DNA of 20,242 nt from Alkalibacter saccharofermentans DSM 14828 (GCF_900128885.1 NZ_FQTU01000021.1:1-20242), one strand, 5' to 3'; positions 7,852-17,100 are shown, counted from the stretch's first letter. A program made the numbers and translations. The notes: generated from the letters alone by a model not told the origin.

Positions 7852-8301
7852 TCAAACTTTCTTATATGGAAAGCTACTTCCTTTGAAATCCCACTCTGAG
7901 TAATGGAATGACATGACCATTATAAAATTGTTTCCACTGGCCATTGTGCTTACCAGCTCCACTCGTATCTTAATGTACACGTCATCTCCAGAATATTGTT
8001 TCCCAAAGACTCGCATGTCACTCCGTTTAGGAAATCTTGTGTCCTTCACTGTTTCAATATATTCCTCGACTGTAAGAAGTGACAGCTCTCTTTTTAATGC
8101 TTCTACCTCATCTTCATCTGGAAACAATTGTCCCATCGTATATCTATTTGTATATTTCTTATTACGACCCTGATCAACATTTCTGTCTTTTTGAAAGTTA
8201 ATTGTCACAGATTCGCTCTGAATTGCGTATATTAGCCTATCTAAATAGGTTTGTACTTCAATTTTAGATTCTTTCCTTTTCTTCTCTATCGTCTGGCTCA
8301 T
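7852..8301 (-). CDS. Putative toxin, MqsR-like mRNA interferase
   Basis: The protein has 149 residues from the ATG at 8301. The C-terminal half (LTVEEYIETVKD ... FGKQYSGDDVYIKIRV ... FIMVMSFH) follows the pattern of MqsR (LSESDFYKSM ... DVYRPRLVTGQVYLKITV ... VLIVSF), a RelE-fold mRNA endonuclease. The N-terminal half is longer and more charged than MqsR. The frame is open to 8361, but the -10, -35 and part of the operator lie inside that extension, so the ATG at 8301 is preferred. No ribosome binding site precedes it, and the -10 places transcription start almost on the ATG, so the mRNA may be leaderless. The partner antitoxin follows immediately. The family call rests on pattern resemblance and partner type. 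Confidence 0.65.
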   Translation of the reverse strand: MSQTIEKKRKESKIEVQTYLDRLIYAIQSESVTINFQKDRNVDQGRNKKYTNRYTMGQLFPDEDEVEALKRELSLLTVEEYIETVKDTRFPKRSDMRVFGKQYSGDDVYIKIRVELVSTMASGNNFIMVMSFHYSEWDFKGSSFPYKKV

Positions 8302-8305
8302 CTTT

Positions 8306-8334
8306 ATTATAACACTCCCCATGGGTATGGTCAA
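8306..8334 (-). promoter_or_regulatory. Promoter of the toxin-antitoxin operon
   Basis: On the minus strand, TTGACC (8329-8334) and TATAAT (8306-8311) are separated by exactly 17 bases, a near-consensus SigA-type promoter. The expected start point falls within a base or two of the toxin ATG at 8301. Confidence 0.8.
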
Positions 8335-8340
8335 TATTTT

Positions 8341-8358
8341 TGGTATCATTTGATACCA
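8341..8358. promoter_or_regulatory. Operator dyad of the toxin-antitoxin operon
   Basis: TGGTATCA-TT-TGATACCA is an 18-base inverted repeat with perfect 8-base arms, ending six bases upstream of the -35. This is the place expected for autoregulation by the HTH domain of the antitoxin. The sequence is unlike the E. coli MqsA box. Confidence 0.7.
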
Positions 8359-8562
8359 CAAGCTATTCTATACAATCTCTTAACTTATATTGTAGAGCAA
8401 GTATAGAGACAGTTCTCAAATATACAACCATTATTCCATTTATTCGCTTAATTTACAACATATTATTTACTCCACTAAACTTCTTGTTGCATCCATTCTA
8501 TAAATATGTAATAACGTTTTAAGAACACCTGTTCTTTCATTCCCTCGAAAGGAGTGTTTTCT

Positions 8563-8634
8563 TTGCCTCGCATAGCCCGTATCAAAGACCCGGAAACCAT
8601 CCACCATGTTATGTGCCGTTCAATTAGCAGTTAA
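8563..8634 (+). pseudogene. RAYT transposase remnant, 23 codons
   Basis: The TTG start and AAAGGAG are preserved, and the first 22 codons (MPRIARIKDPETIHHVMCRSIS) are identical in protein to the gene at 19953. The frame stops one codon later, where a palindromic element joins. It has no catalytic residues and is a relic. Confidence 0.85.
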
Positions 8635-8700
8635 CAGGAACACTTCTCAACTATGCTGATGTGGATATTGCCAATTAGTTGGGAAGTGTCCCCTTTTATT
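8635..8700. repeat. REP-like palindromic element nested in copy B
   Basis: It matches 6717-6782 over almost its whole length, including the loop ATGCTGATGTGGATATTGCC and the right end GGGAAGTGTCCCCTTTTATT. The left end reads GGAACACTTCTCAA. It is either inserted in, or fused to, the deleted transposase gene. Confidence 0.8.
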
Positions 8701-8830
8701 CTTTACATTTCATTTTTACTGCCTGTTTATAACCCATCATGCTTAATTATTAATCATGCTGCCTAAGATTAAGGATGCTTTTACGCACCCTTAGCATCAG
8801 TTTTTACGGATAGTTGGGAAGTATCCCCTT

Positions 8831-9340
8831 TTATTCCCTAGATACTCTAACCATGATCTCATTACGCCTGAACATGGGTGGAATAAATGGTGGGTTATAG
8901 AATGCCAGCATGAAATTAGACTCTTTTCGATAACCCTGAGCATCCACCCAAGCCATCAAATTGTCCATCATCTTTTGTTCCTTCGCTTTCCCTGAAGTGC
9001 CACTATATCTTATAACTGCAAAAGAACCTTTTTCAAACTTCTTGATACTAAGCAAAGGATTATTTGGCTTGGGAATCTTGTCCCAATGAGCACTGGGCAC
9101 CACAAAAGCCATCTTCTGTCCTTTACTGGTGACTTCTTCAAACACCGGTATAGTCATCTTGATCTTGGCTTGATCCTGATTGTCTTGACTGATGTAACTA
9201 AACAAGGTACCAAACCCATTGTCACTGTACTGATCCATCTTGTTATCATATTCTACAATGTAGAAATCAGAATACTCACGAATCTCGAATTCATTCTCTT
9301 TGGAGATCAACTTATAGTCAGGTGTTTCATATGCGCCCAT
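8831..9340 (-). CDS. SOUL/HBP-family heme-binding-like protein
   Basis: This 169-residue single-domain protein spans the whole SOUL family length. Typical features are the start YKLISKENEFEIREY, LFSYISQDN, IKMTIPVFEEV, AFVVPSAHW, FAVIRYSGTSGKAKEQ and the C-terminal YNPPFIPPMFRRNEIMV. Vertebrate members bind heme or tetrapyrroles; bacterial roles are largely unknown. There is no signal peptide, so it is cytosolic. The ATG at 9340 is 6 bases after the stop of the permease remnant, and the only purine-rich box (AAGGAAAG) is about 13 bases away inside that remnant, suggesting coupling or weak expression. The stop codon comes from the right end of mobile copy B, so the last few residues may differ from the ancestral protein. 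Confidence 0.88.
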   Translation of the reverse strand: MGAYETPDYKLISKENEFEIREYSDFYIVEYDNKMDQYSDNGFGTLFSYISQDNQDQAKIKMTIPVFEEVTSKGQKMAFVVPSAHWDKIPKPNNPLLSIKKFEKGSFAVIRYSGTSGKAKEQKMMDNLMAWVDAQGYRKESNFMLAFYNPPFIPPMFRRNEIMVRVSRE

Positions 9341-9346
9341 ATGCCA

Positions 9347-9502
9347 TCACTTCTTTCCTTGGTTCATATATATTTGAACTGATGCTGGGATGATTAACGC
9401 TAAAAACGCATGTATCTTTGTCTTTAAAATCAATAAAATTAGCAGGGCAATACCTAATACTAACCCAAAAATCATTTGACCTCCTGAAACTGCTAAGTCC
9501 AT
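9347..9502 (-). pseudogene. Remnant of a GntP-type gluconate/sugar-acid permease (N-terminus only)
   Basis: A 51-codon frame with a ribosome binding site (AAGGGAA) begins MDLAVSGGQMIFGLVLGIAL and continues with ILLILKTKIHAFLALIIPAS. This is the first membrane segment and start of the second of GntP-family H+ symporters, which normally exceed 400 residues. The similarity ends at about residue 42, then QIYMNQGKK and a stop follow, 6 bases before the SOUL gene. Most of the permease has been lost by deletion. GntP permeases commonly accompany PdxA2 in sugar-acid catabolic operons, which supports the identification. Confidence 0.65.
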
Positions 9503-9522
9503 TTTAAATTCCCTTTCTTATT

Positions 9523-9536
9523 TGAAAACGTTTTCT
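9523..9536. promoter_or_regulatory. Catabolite-responsive element (cre)-like site
   Basis: TGAAAACGTTTTCT matches the CcpA-binding cre consensus TGWAANCGNTNWCA at 13 of 14 positions. It lies between the dehydrogenase stop and the permease remnant, 21 bases before the remnant start. Carbon catabolite control of the former permease gene is the natural reading. Confidence 0.6.
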
Positions 9537-9546
9537 ATTTTGTGAG

Positions 9547-9577
9547 AAGCTTAGGAGGTCTTACACCCCCAAAGCCT
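9547..9577 (-). other. Intercistronic RNA hairpin after the PdxA2-like gene
   Basis: On the minus strand AGGCTTTGGGGGT and ACCTCCTAAGCTT pair along 13 positions, with two G-U pairs and one mismatch, around a GTAAG loop. No T-run follows, so it is more likely an mRNA-stabilising or processing structure than an intrinsic terminator. Confidence 0.45.
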
Positions 9578-9587
9578 AATCATGATA

Positions 9588-10586
9588 CTATTTTCTAAAA
9601 TGAGGCCCATACTTTGCTGCTACTTTGATTGCCTCAATCATACTTGCAGCACTCACCTTGCCTGTTCCAGCTATATCAAAGGCTGTACCATGATCTACAG
9701 AGGTTCTTAAAAACGGCATGTTATTAGTCAGAGATATTGTTCTTTCAAAATCAACCATCTTTGTTGCAATATGTCCCTGATCATGGTATAGAGACAAGAC
9801 TGCATCATAACTGCCCTTTAATCCAAAGTGAAAAACAGAATCAGCAGGCACTGGTCCCACAACATTAAACCCTCTTTTCTGTGCTTCTTCAATGGCCGGT
9901 TGAATTTCGTCAACTTCTTCTCGTCCAAAAAGTCCATGTTCACCACTATGGGGATTCAATCCAGCAATGGCTAGTTTTCCCCCTTTGATTCCTAGTCTTT
10001 CTAATGCTACATGGCATCTTTCGATATACTCCAGTACCCGTTCCTTTGTGACCATATCACAGGCTTTCTTGAGAGAGACGTGACGAGATAAGAAAAATAC
10101 CCTTAAGTTAAATACTTCGAACATTGTTAATGGATCATGTGTATTTGTTAAATCTGCCAGCATCTCAGTATGTCCAATGTAATTGATTTCTCCCGCCTTT
10201 AGTGCTTCTTTGTTAATAGGTGTTGTGGCAAGTACATCTATTTTTCCAGCTGATGCCAGTTCTACAGAATGCTTAATATAATCAAATGCAGCCCTACCCG
10301 CCATGGCTTGCACCTTACCAAATTCCAGCTTTTCTATATCTACATTGTTCAGATCTATTAAATTAAGAATTCCTGCCTTGTACTCCCCCTCTTCAACATC
10401 TTGTATGACATTAATCTGTAAATCAATGTTGCATATCTCCATAGCTTGTTTGATCGTTTCCTTATCACCTATCACGACGACTTTCGAATTCTGGTGAATT
10501 TCTTTGACCGTTAAAGCCTTTACTATAATTTCGGGACCGACTCCCGCTGGATCACCCATTGGTATTCCTACAACTGCTCGTTTCAT
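9588..10586 (-). CDS. PdxA2-like 4-phosphohydroxy-acid dehydrogenase (PdxA family)
   Basis: This 332-residue protein is full length for the PdxA family of NAD-dependent, metal-requiring dehydrogenases. Motifs are GIPMGDPAGVGPE (8-20), TTPINKEALKAG, IGHTEML (metal ligand His), GLNPHSGEHGLFG (second His), LYHDQGHIATK (third His) and LRTSVDHGTAFDIAGTGKV near the C-terminus. Classical PdxA oxidises 4-phosphohydroxy-threonine in vitamin B6 synthesis. PdxA2 members oxidise 4-phospho-threonate or -erythronate in sugar-acid use, with a DUF1537 kinase and often a GntP permease. The permease remnant next door favours PdxA2, but no kinase gene is present. A strong GGAAGGGG precedes the ATG. The upstream side is occupied by mobile copy C. 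Confidence 0.88.
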   Translation of the reverse strand: MKRAVVGIPMGDPAGVGPEIIVKALTVKEIHQNSKVVVIGDKETIKQAMEICNIDLQINVIQDVEEGEYKAGILNLIDLNNVDIEKLEFGKVQAMAGRAAFDYIKHSVELASAGKIDVLATTPINKEALKAGEINYIGHTEMLADLTNTHDPLTMFEVFNLRVFFLSRHVSLKKACDMVTKERVLEYIERCHVALERLGIKGGKLAIAGLNPHSGEHGLFGREEVDEIQPAIEEAQKRGFNVVGPVPADSVFHFGLKGSYDAVLSLYHDQGHIATKMVDFERTISLTNNMPFLRTSVDHGTAFDIAGTGKVSAASMIEAIKVAAKYGPHFRK

Positions 10587-10643
10587 TTATAAAACCCCTT
10601 CCCTTTAGTCAATATTTATATGATATTCATTTGAACTAGAATC

Positions 10644-10888
10644 GGTACAGTTCTCAAACACACCCTTATTATCCCATTTATTCACTCTGATTACAACATA
10701 TCATTTACTCTGATAAACTTCTACAATCCTCCATACCGGTGGACTGGTTTTGTTGCGATCATTTCATTTTTACTGCCTGCTTTTAACCCATCATGCTTAA
10801 TTATTAATCATGTTATCCAAGGCTAAGGATGCTTTTACGCACCCTTAGCATCAGTTTTGACGTATAGCTGGGAAGTGTCCCCTTTTAT
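10644..10888 (+). mobile_element. Non-autonomous RAYT-type element, copy C (MITE-like)
   Basis: The left end (CAGTTCTCAAACACACCCTT, then CATTTACTCTGATAAACTTCT) matches the left ends of copies B and D. At about 10728 it joins the right part shared with copy B (CATTTTTACTGCCTGC, CCATCATGCTTAATTATTAA), ending GGGAAGTGTCCCCTTTTAT. The whole transposase gene is gone. A hairpin with one mismatch (CTAAGGATGC / GCACCCTTAG, 10824-10849) lies in the right part, as in the subterminal hairpins of IS200-type elements. This accounts for most of the gap upstream of the dehydrogenase gene. Confidence 0.75.
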
Positions 10889-10898
10889 CCCTTTTTTT

Positions 10899-11006
10899 AT
10901 CCCTTCAATCCAACGCACTGAGCAACTCACTGAAGACCAGCTAGCTAAAGTTCGGAAGAAATTGATGGATAAGCATCTCAAATACGAGGTGCTTTTTTAT
11001 GATTAA
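10899..11006 (+). pseudogene. Possible 3' remnant of an unidentified gene
   Basis: A frame without a start codon reads IPSIQRTEQLTEDQLAKVRK, then KLMDKHLKYEVLFYD and a stop at 11004. It looks like an amphipathic protein end and is followed by, and overlaps, a good terminator, as for the 3' end of a decayed gene cut off by mobile copy C. I do not recognise the family, and chance cannot be ruled out. Confidence 0.3.
10971..10998 (+). terminator. Intrinsic terminator upstream of the adhesin promoter
   Basis: AAGCATCTC and GAGGTGCTT form a nine-pair stem (one G-U) with a six-base loop followed by T6. It insulates the adhesin promoter from upstream transcription. Confidence 0.75.
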
Positions 11007-11010
11007 TCCG

Positions 11011-11041
11011 CAATTACCCCAAAAATGATGGCAATTAACCC
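11011..11041 (+). promoter_or_regulatory. Tandem LytTR-type binding sites before the adhesin gene
   Basis: CAATTACCCC (11011-11020) and CAATTAACCC (11032-11041) are direct repeats exactly 21 bases apart, the same face of the helix two turns on. LytTR regulators such as AgrA bind this kind of spaced direct repeat. The downstream repeat begins 38 bases before the -10. A matching pair precedes the kinase gene at 18334-18364. Confidence 0.7.
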
Positions 11042-11066
11042 AAAATCGAATGCCCTCTCGGATTTA

Positions 11067-11075
11067 TGCTAAAAT
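11067..11075 (+). promoter_or_regulatory. Extended -10 of the adhesin gene
   Basis: TGCTAAAAT is an extended -10 hexamer. The -35 region (CGAATG) is not consensus, so an activator is likely needed. The start would lie near 11082, giving a 5' leader of about 65 bases before the ATG at 11148. Confidence 0.6.
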
Positions 11076-11147
11076 TAAAACGAAATGGATAGTAATGATG
11101 ATCTTATCTCAATTTATAAAGCAATGACATTAGGAGGCGGAAAAAAG

Positions 11148-14100
11148 ATGAAAAAACGAATTATTAGCATTATTCTAGTATTAAGTATGATTACGGCAAT
11201 GCTACCGGTAGGGGGTATATTAACAAGTGCTTCTCCTGCAAATGGACTACAAACTTCAGGAGGAACGACCAGCTACAATAAAAATGGTGAGGAGGTAATT
11301 ATTGATTCTAATCTTACAATCGAGAGTATTAGTGAAAATATTTCCGGAGCGAATGTTATGATCCGTGATGTTCAAGATGGTGATCGCTTGCATTTCTCAA
11401 ATGCATACGGAATTACCGGTACTTACTCTTCTGTTACCGGGATTTTGAGTTTAAGTGGAACAACAACACCGGCGAATTATCAAGCTGCTTTACGGAGTGT
11501 AGCTTTCTCTACAACTTCCAATAAAGAAAACCGTACCATCGACTTTGTGTTGGGGAGCAGCTTATATTTTGAAGGACATTTTTATGAGTATATAAATCAT
11601 GGAAGCAGAATTACATGGACTGATGCTAAAAATGCAGCAGAAAGGCGAAGCTTTTTTGGAAGAGAAGGATATCTTGTGACGATCACAAACGCTGAAGAAA
11701 ATGAATTTGTTCGTAGTAAGACAGAGGCTCTTGGATGGATTGGCGCACAAGATATTAACCATCCTAATGGTGATTGGAGATGGGTCACCGGACCGGAAGG
11801 GACGGAGGATAATGGGAAAGGATTGAAGTTTTGGTCGGGATATGATAATAGTGCTAATCGAGGGCGACTTCCAAATAGTGCTTATAATAATAGCTATAGT
11901 AACTGGGCTACCGGAGAACCAAATAATTGGAATGGTATCGAAGATGTAGCACACATATTTGGAAAAGGAAATAATCATGGGAAATGGAATGATTATGCAA
12001 AGGATAATACATCGGTTACTAGCTATATTGTTGAGTATGGAGGAATGCCAAACGATATCCCAATTAGCATTCAAGCTTCTAAAGAAATCATAATAACCAC
12101 TATATATACCCCGTCTTTATCAATTTCGATAACACCAACATCCGCCGAACATCCGGCTGATGTAACCTTGACTGCAACCTTGACAGGAGCCGATAGGCTT
12201 TCTGGCAAATTGATAAAATTTTATAATGGTGATACCTTACTTGGCTGGGCCAACACCGATGCAAGCGGAGAAGCTACCTATACTGTAAATAGTCCTAGTG
12301 CTGCTACCTATAACTATAGAGCAGTTTTTGATAAAGATGAAAATAACGAGTCTGTATCCTCATCTGTTTCTAGCTTTACGGTTTCAAAAGGAACACAATC
12401 GGAGGTAACTTTTGACGATACCAATGATATAGAAAAAACTTATGGGGATTCTTCCTTCACCTTACCTGCTGTTTCCGGTGGTTCCGGAACAGGAAATTAT
12501 AACTACCGCAGCAGTAATAGTGATACTGTTACCGTATCGGGCAATGAAGTAACGATTACCGGTGCAGGGGAAGCTATTGTTTATGTAAAAAGACTAGGCG
12601 ATAATAATTTTAATGACTCAGACGAAGCTTCGGTAAAAATAATTGTTTCTCAAAAACCTGTAACGATAACAGGAATAAGTGCAAGCTACAAAGAATACGA
12701 TGGGGAAGATACTGCAACAATAATTAATGATAGCGCATCCATTAGTGGGGTTATAAACGGGGATGCAGTCAGTATTGATGGTTCAAATGCAACAGCAACC
12801 TTTTCAAATGCAGATGCAGGAACTGCTAAGGTAGTGATTTTTGAAGGTTTCGCATTATCTGGTAATCACGCTGGGAACTATACACTTACAGCTCAGCCTG
12901 CAAGTACAACCGCGAATATTACACCAAGAAAAGTAACCGTCAGCGGAATCACTGGATTGGACAAAACCTATGATGGAAATAAGACAGCGACACTAGATTT
13001 CACAGAGATAATTTTTGATCGTTTGCTTGAAAATGATTCCCTTTCCATAACAGCAACAGGAACCTATACAAGCAAAAATGTTCAAAGCGATGCGATACAG
13101 ATCGATCTTTCAGGATTTCAACTAAGTGGAACAAGCGTAGAAAATTATGAGCTTGCCACAACAGGGCAACAAACAACCACCTCCGCAAAAATCACACCTG
13201 CAACCATAACAGTGACACCTGAGAGCGGGCAATCTAAATTTTATGGACAAAGTGATCCACCACTGACCTATTCAGCAAAGGGTGCCGTTGGAACCGAAAC
13301 GCCTGCATTCACAGGAAATCTTGCTCGTGATCCAGGTGAGAGTATTGCAAATGATTATACAATCAAATTAGGAACACTTAAACTTGATAACAATGAACCA
13401 TTGATCGCATCAAATTATCAGCTTGAATTTGATTCACAAAAAGACTTTGAAATAAAAGAATATACGACTACTGCTGTGGCTACAGCAACACCAGATGGTG
13501 AAAACGATTGGTTTACTACTACACCTATTTTAAGTGCACCGGATGGATATCATATCAGCATCAGTAATACCGTAACAGATAACACTTGGGCGGATACGAT
13601 CACCCTTGACGATAATGACGGTATAGAAAAATCAGCAACATACTATTTACGAAGGAATACCGGTAACGATAGCGAGGCAATTTCTACGAGCAAAACATTT
13701 AATTATAAAGTTGATCTAACCGATCCAGCTGATCTAAAAGCGACGTACGGTTCCAGCACATTGTTTAAGTTTTTAAACACAGTAACTTTTGGATTGTTCT
13801 TTAATGAAACAACAACAGTTACTCTGGAAGCAACTGATGCAACCAGCGGTGTTAATCATTTCGATGTGTCCTTTAACGGAACACCATCAAAAGAGAGTAT
13901 CCGGGTAAATAAATCCGGTGAGAGCTTTACTTTCAATATAGCTCCACAGTTTGTTGGTAACTTTACTGTCACTGCAACCGATATGTCAGGGAATGTAAGC
14001 GATTCGATCAGTTTTGAATACATGGCGGTTGATAATGCCGCACCAACTACACCTCGGGTATCAGCGACTTCAAACAACGGCTCACATACAACAGGCACCT

Positions 14101-17100
14101 GGAGCGCAAGTGACATTCTAGCCACCGTCTCAAGCAGTAAGGCGGATAGTGGCATTGCAAAATATCAGTATTCCAATGATAATGGAGTTAACTGGTTTGA
14201 TATGAACACAACAGACAAGACCGATGCAACTTACTCAACTCCATATAATGCAATAGAAGCATCATTAACCGTAAGTGACAATCAAAATGAAACATATCAA
14301 TTCAGAGCGATTTCCAATAGCGGATTACAAAGTAGTGTTCAAGACTTCGCAATAAAGCTTGACACGATGACACCGCAAATATCAGTAGTTCCATATAAAA
14401 GCGGAGATTGGACTAATGAAAATGTAACCTTTACCCTTGGAAACGACACTGCACAGTTATCAGGAACAAGTTATCAGGTTAGCAAAGGAAGTAATGACTA
14501 TGTAGATATAACAACTCTTGGAGAGGCTTGGGATGCATCATCAAGTACACTGACTATTTCTACCGATACGGATACAACCTATCAGTTTAAGGCGATTTCG
14601 GGAGCAGGACTTTCCAATGAGAGTGTTGTATACGATGTAAAGGTAGATAAAACAGTGCCTGTGATAAGCACACCAACGGGTATGCCTGAAAACTGGATAA
14701 GGGAACAGCAGATAATGACCTTTACCGTATCTGAAAATGGAAGCGGAATAGCAAGTGTGACTGTTAAAAATGGCGAGACGGAAATCACTTCAATAGAGGG
14801 TGATACGGTAAATGACATAACCACCTATACCTTTGAGACCACAGGTAATGGAAACTACACCATTGATGCAGTTGATAACGCATCTAATACTGCGGAAAGA
14901 AAGACCATATCCATATCAAAAATTGATACCGATCTACCGGTTATCGAAAGTGTAACCGGAAATGCTACCGCATGGCAAAACACGGACGTCACCCTGACAG
15001 TAACTGCCAGTGATAGTGGAAGTGGCCTTGCTGAAGCTGCCTATAGCTTTGACGGCGGAGCAACCTGGCAGACAGAGGATACGAAAGTATACAATGAAAA
15101 TCAGACAATCGAAGCAGAAACGATCAGAATAAGAGATACAGCCGGGAATATCCAAAGTTATTCCTCAGAGATTATTATTACAAAAATTGACAAAACAAAT
15201 CCAGAAGACCCGTCGATTAGGCTCAACGGAAATGATCCGGACACAGGCTGGTATAAGGAATACCCGGTAATCGAAATCACACCGGCGGACCATATTGAAG
15301 GAACTTCTCCGGAAACCACGTACTACAAGCTATGGAACACCTCAGCGGAAGTTGATAATTCTGAGCCGAATAGTGGTACAAAGCTTATTGCTCAACCGAC
15401 GATCGATCATGATGGGGTCTGGAAGTTAAAGACATGGACTTCGGATGAGGTCGGGAACACATCAACCCCAGTCACAATCACAATACAAGTTGATCGAAGG
15501 GCACCGGATGGGGACATCAAAATCAATGAGAATTCCGTAAAAACCTTCATTAACACGATCACATTCGGATTGTTTTTCAATAAAAATGTGGATATAACAA
15601 TTAGTGCCAGCGATTCTACGAGTGATGTTGCAAAGGTAGAATATTATAAATCCACGGATATACTAGATGAACAAGAGGTACAAGACATAACTTCATGGGT
15701 AAAGTACAAGTATAAGATTACGGAAACCGCTGTGGATTCAGCAAGGTTTATCTATTATGTAAGGATTACAGACCATGCAAATAATGTGACGTATTTTGCT
15801 TCCAACGGTGCCATATTTGATACCATAAAGCCTGTGATTGAGGGAATAACAACGGGAGCCGTTTATTATGTGGATCAGGTAGTTACTGTGACAGATGTTA
15901 ATCCGGATACTGTTACTCTAAACGGCGACGCATTTAAAAGCGGTCAAAAGATTACAGGAAATATAGATAAAACTTATAACTTTGAGGCAACGGACAAAGC
16001 AGGCAACAGGACCACCGTGACGGTAACAATGAAACCAATTCAAAACCTTGCTGCGGCTATAGATTCGCTTTCAGTCAACAACGTCGTGTCAAGTGACAAG
16101 ATGGCAATCGAAGCTGTACGGTCCAATGTAAAATCCCTTTTACCAACAACGGACAACGGCGCTTCCCAGGCACAGATTGATAAGTTGCATAGTATCATTG
16201 CAAAGTGTAATGCTCTACTAACCAAGATTCAAGAGACCGGCGATAAAATGTCGGAAGTGTATACCAAAACAAATGGACTCACAATAGACAATGTAAAAAG
16301 CAGTGACAAAGGAGAACTTGAGAGCGCACTTTCAATCGTTAAGAATTTGCTTGGGACAAACAATTTGACAGCCAGTGAAAAATTGGCAATGGAGCAGAAG
16401 AAAATCGATATCGAGAATTCTCTAGACAGAATTCTTGAGGTGGAAAATGCAGTGATCAAGGCATGTGATCCCGTGAAAGATATTACTGAAGGGAATGTTA
16501 GAAAAATAGATAAACCTGCACTTGAACAAGCAATGGATGATCTGCAGAAGATTCTTGACAAGAGGACTAGTAATTTAACGGATGCAGAAATTCAGGAAAT
16601 AAAGGATCAAATGAATTCCATCACAACCATCATCAAAGTCCTCGACGAAGTTGCAAAGGTTGAAGTGCTGATCGATAATCTTCCAAATTCAAATGCGGTT
16701 TCAAAAGCGGATGCGGATGCAATTTTTAAAGCCTATGACGCTTATGAAAGGCTAACCGGGCATCAAAAAGAACTTGTGAATTCCACTTTTAAATTAAAAC
16801 TGGATAAAGTCATAGAGGCTTTGAAAAAAGAGCTCTTATACGATGCACCAACCCAAACAAGAGTGGAAGGAATAAATGGAACAGTCTTTGATTTAAGAAC
16901 CAAGCTAGTTGTAAGGTCTGTTATGGATACACTTGATTTAGCCATAATGCAAAAATTCGCCTTAAGTGTAGAGGGTGTAGCTGAAGGGCAGGAAATTGTA
17001 GATCTTTATGACATTAAACTTATGCTTGAGGGCCAATCGATTCAACCTGAGGGCATGATTAAAATCACGCTGACATTGACCGATGAGCAGGCAAACTTTA

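Larger units (their letters stand above)
8406..8837 (+). mobile_element. Non-autonomous RAYT-type element, copy B (internally deleted, nested)
   Basis: The left part (8406-8634) matches the start of the complete element at 19793. It has the same upstream sequence (TTATTTAC, CACTAAACTTCT, CTATAAATATGTAATAA), the same AAAGGAG ribosome binding site and the first 22 transposase codons. The rest of the gene is missing. A copy-A-like hairpin (8635-8700) is inserted next, followed by the right part (8701-8837). That right part matches copy C (CATTTTTACTGCCTG, CCATCATGCTTAATTATTAA) and ends in the common terminus GGGAAGTATCCCCTTTTAT. The right end overlaps the last codons and stop of the SOUL gene. 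Confidence 0.8.

Noticed and set aside
8302..8361. N-terminal extension of the toxin to 169 residues
   Set aside because: The extension contains the -10, -35 and operator of the operon, so it is unlikely to be transcribed.
11085..11147. Upstream in-frame start that would lengthen the adhesin by 21 residues
   Set aside because: It falls at the predicted transcription start, has no ribosome binding site, and would place polar residues before a clear signal peptide; the ATG at 11148 has AGGAGGCG.
11562..12074. 170-codon minus-strand frame inside the adhesin gene
   Set aside because: It is the antisense shadow of the lectin-like domain, with no start signal or recognisable family.
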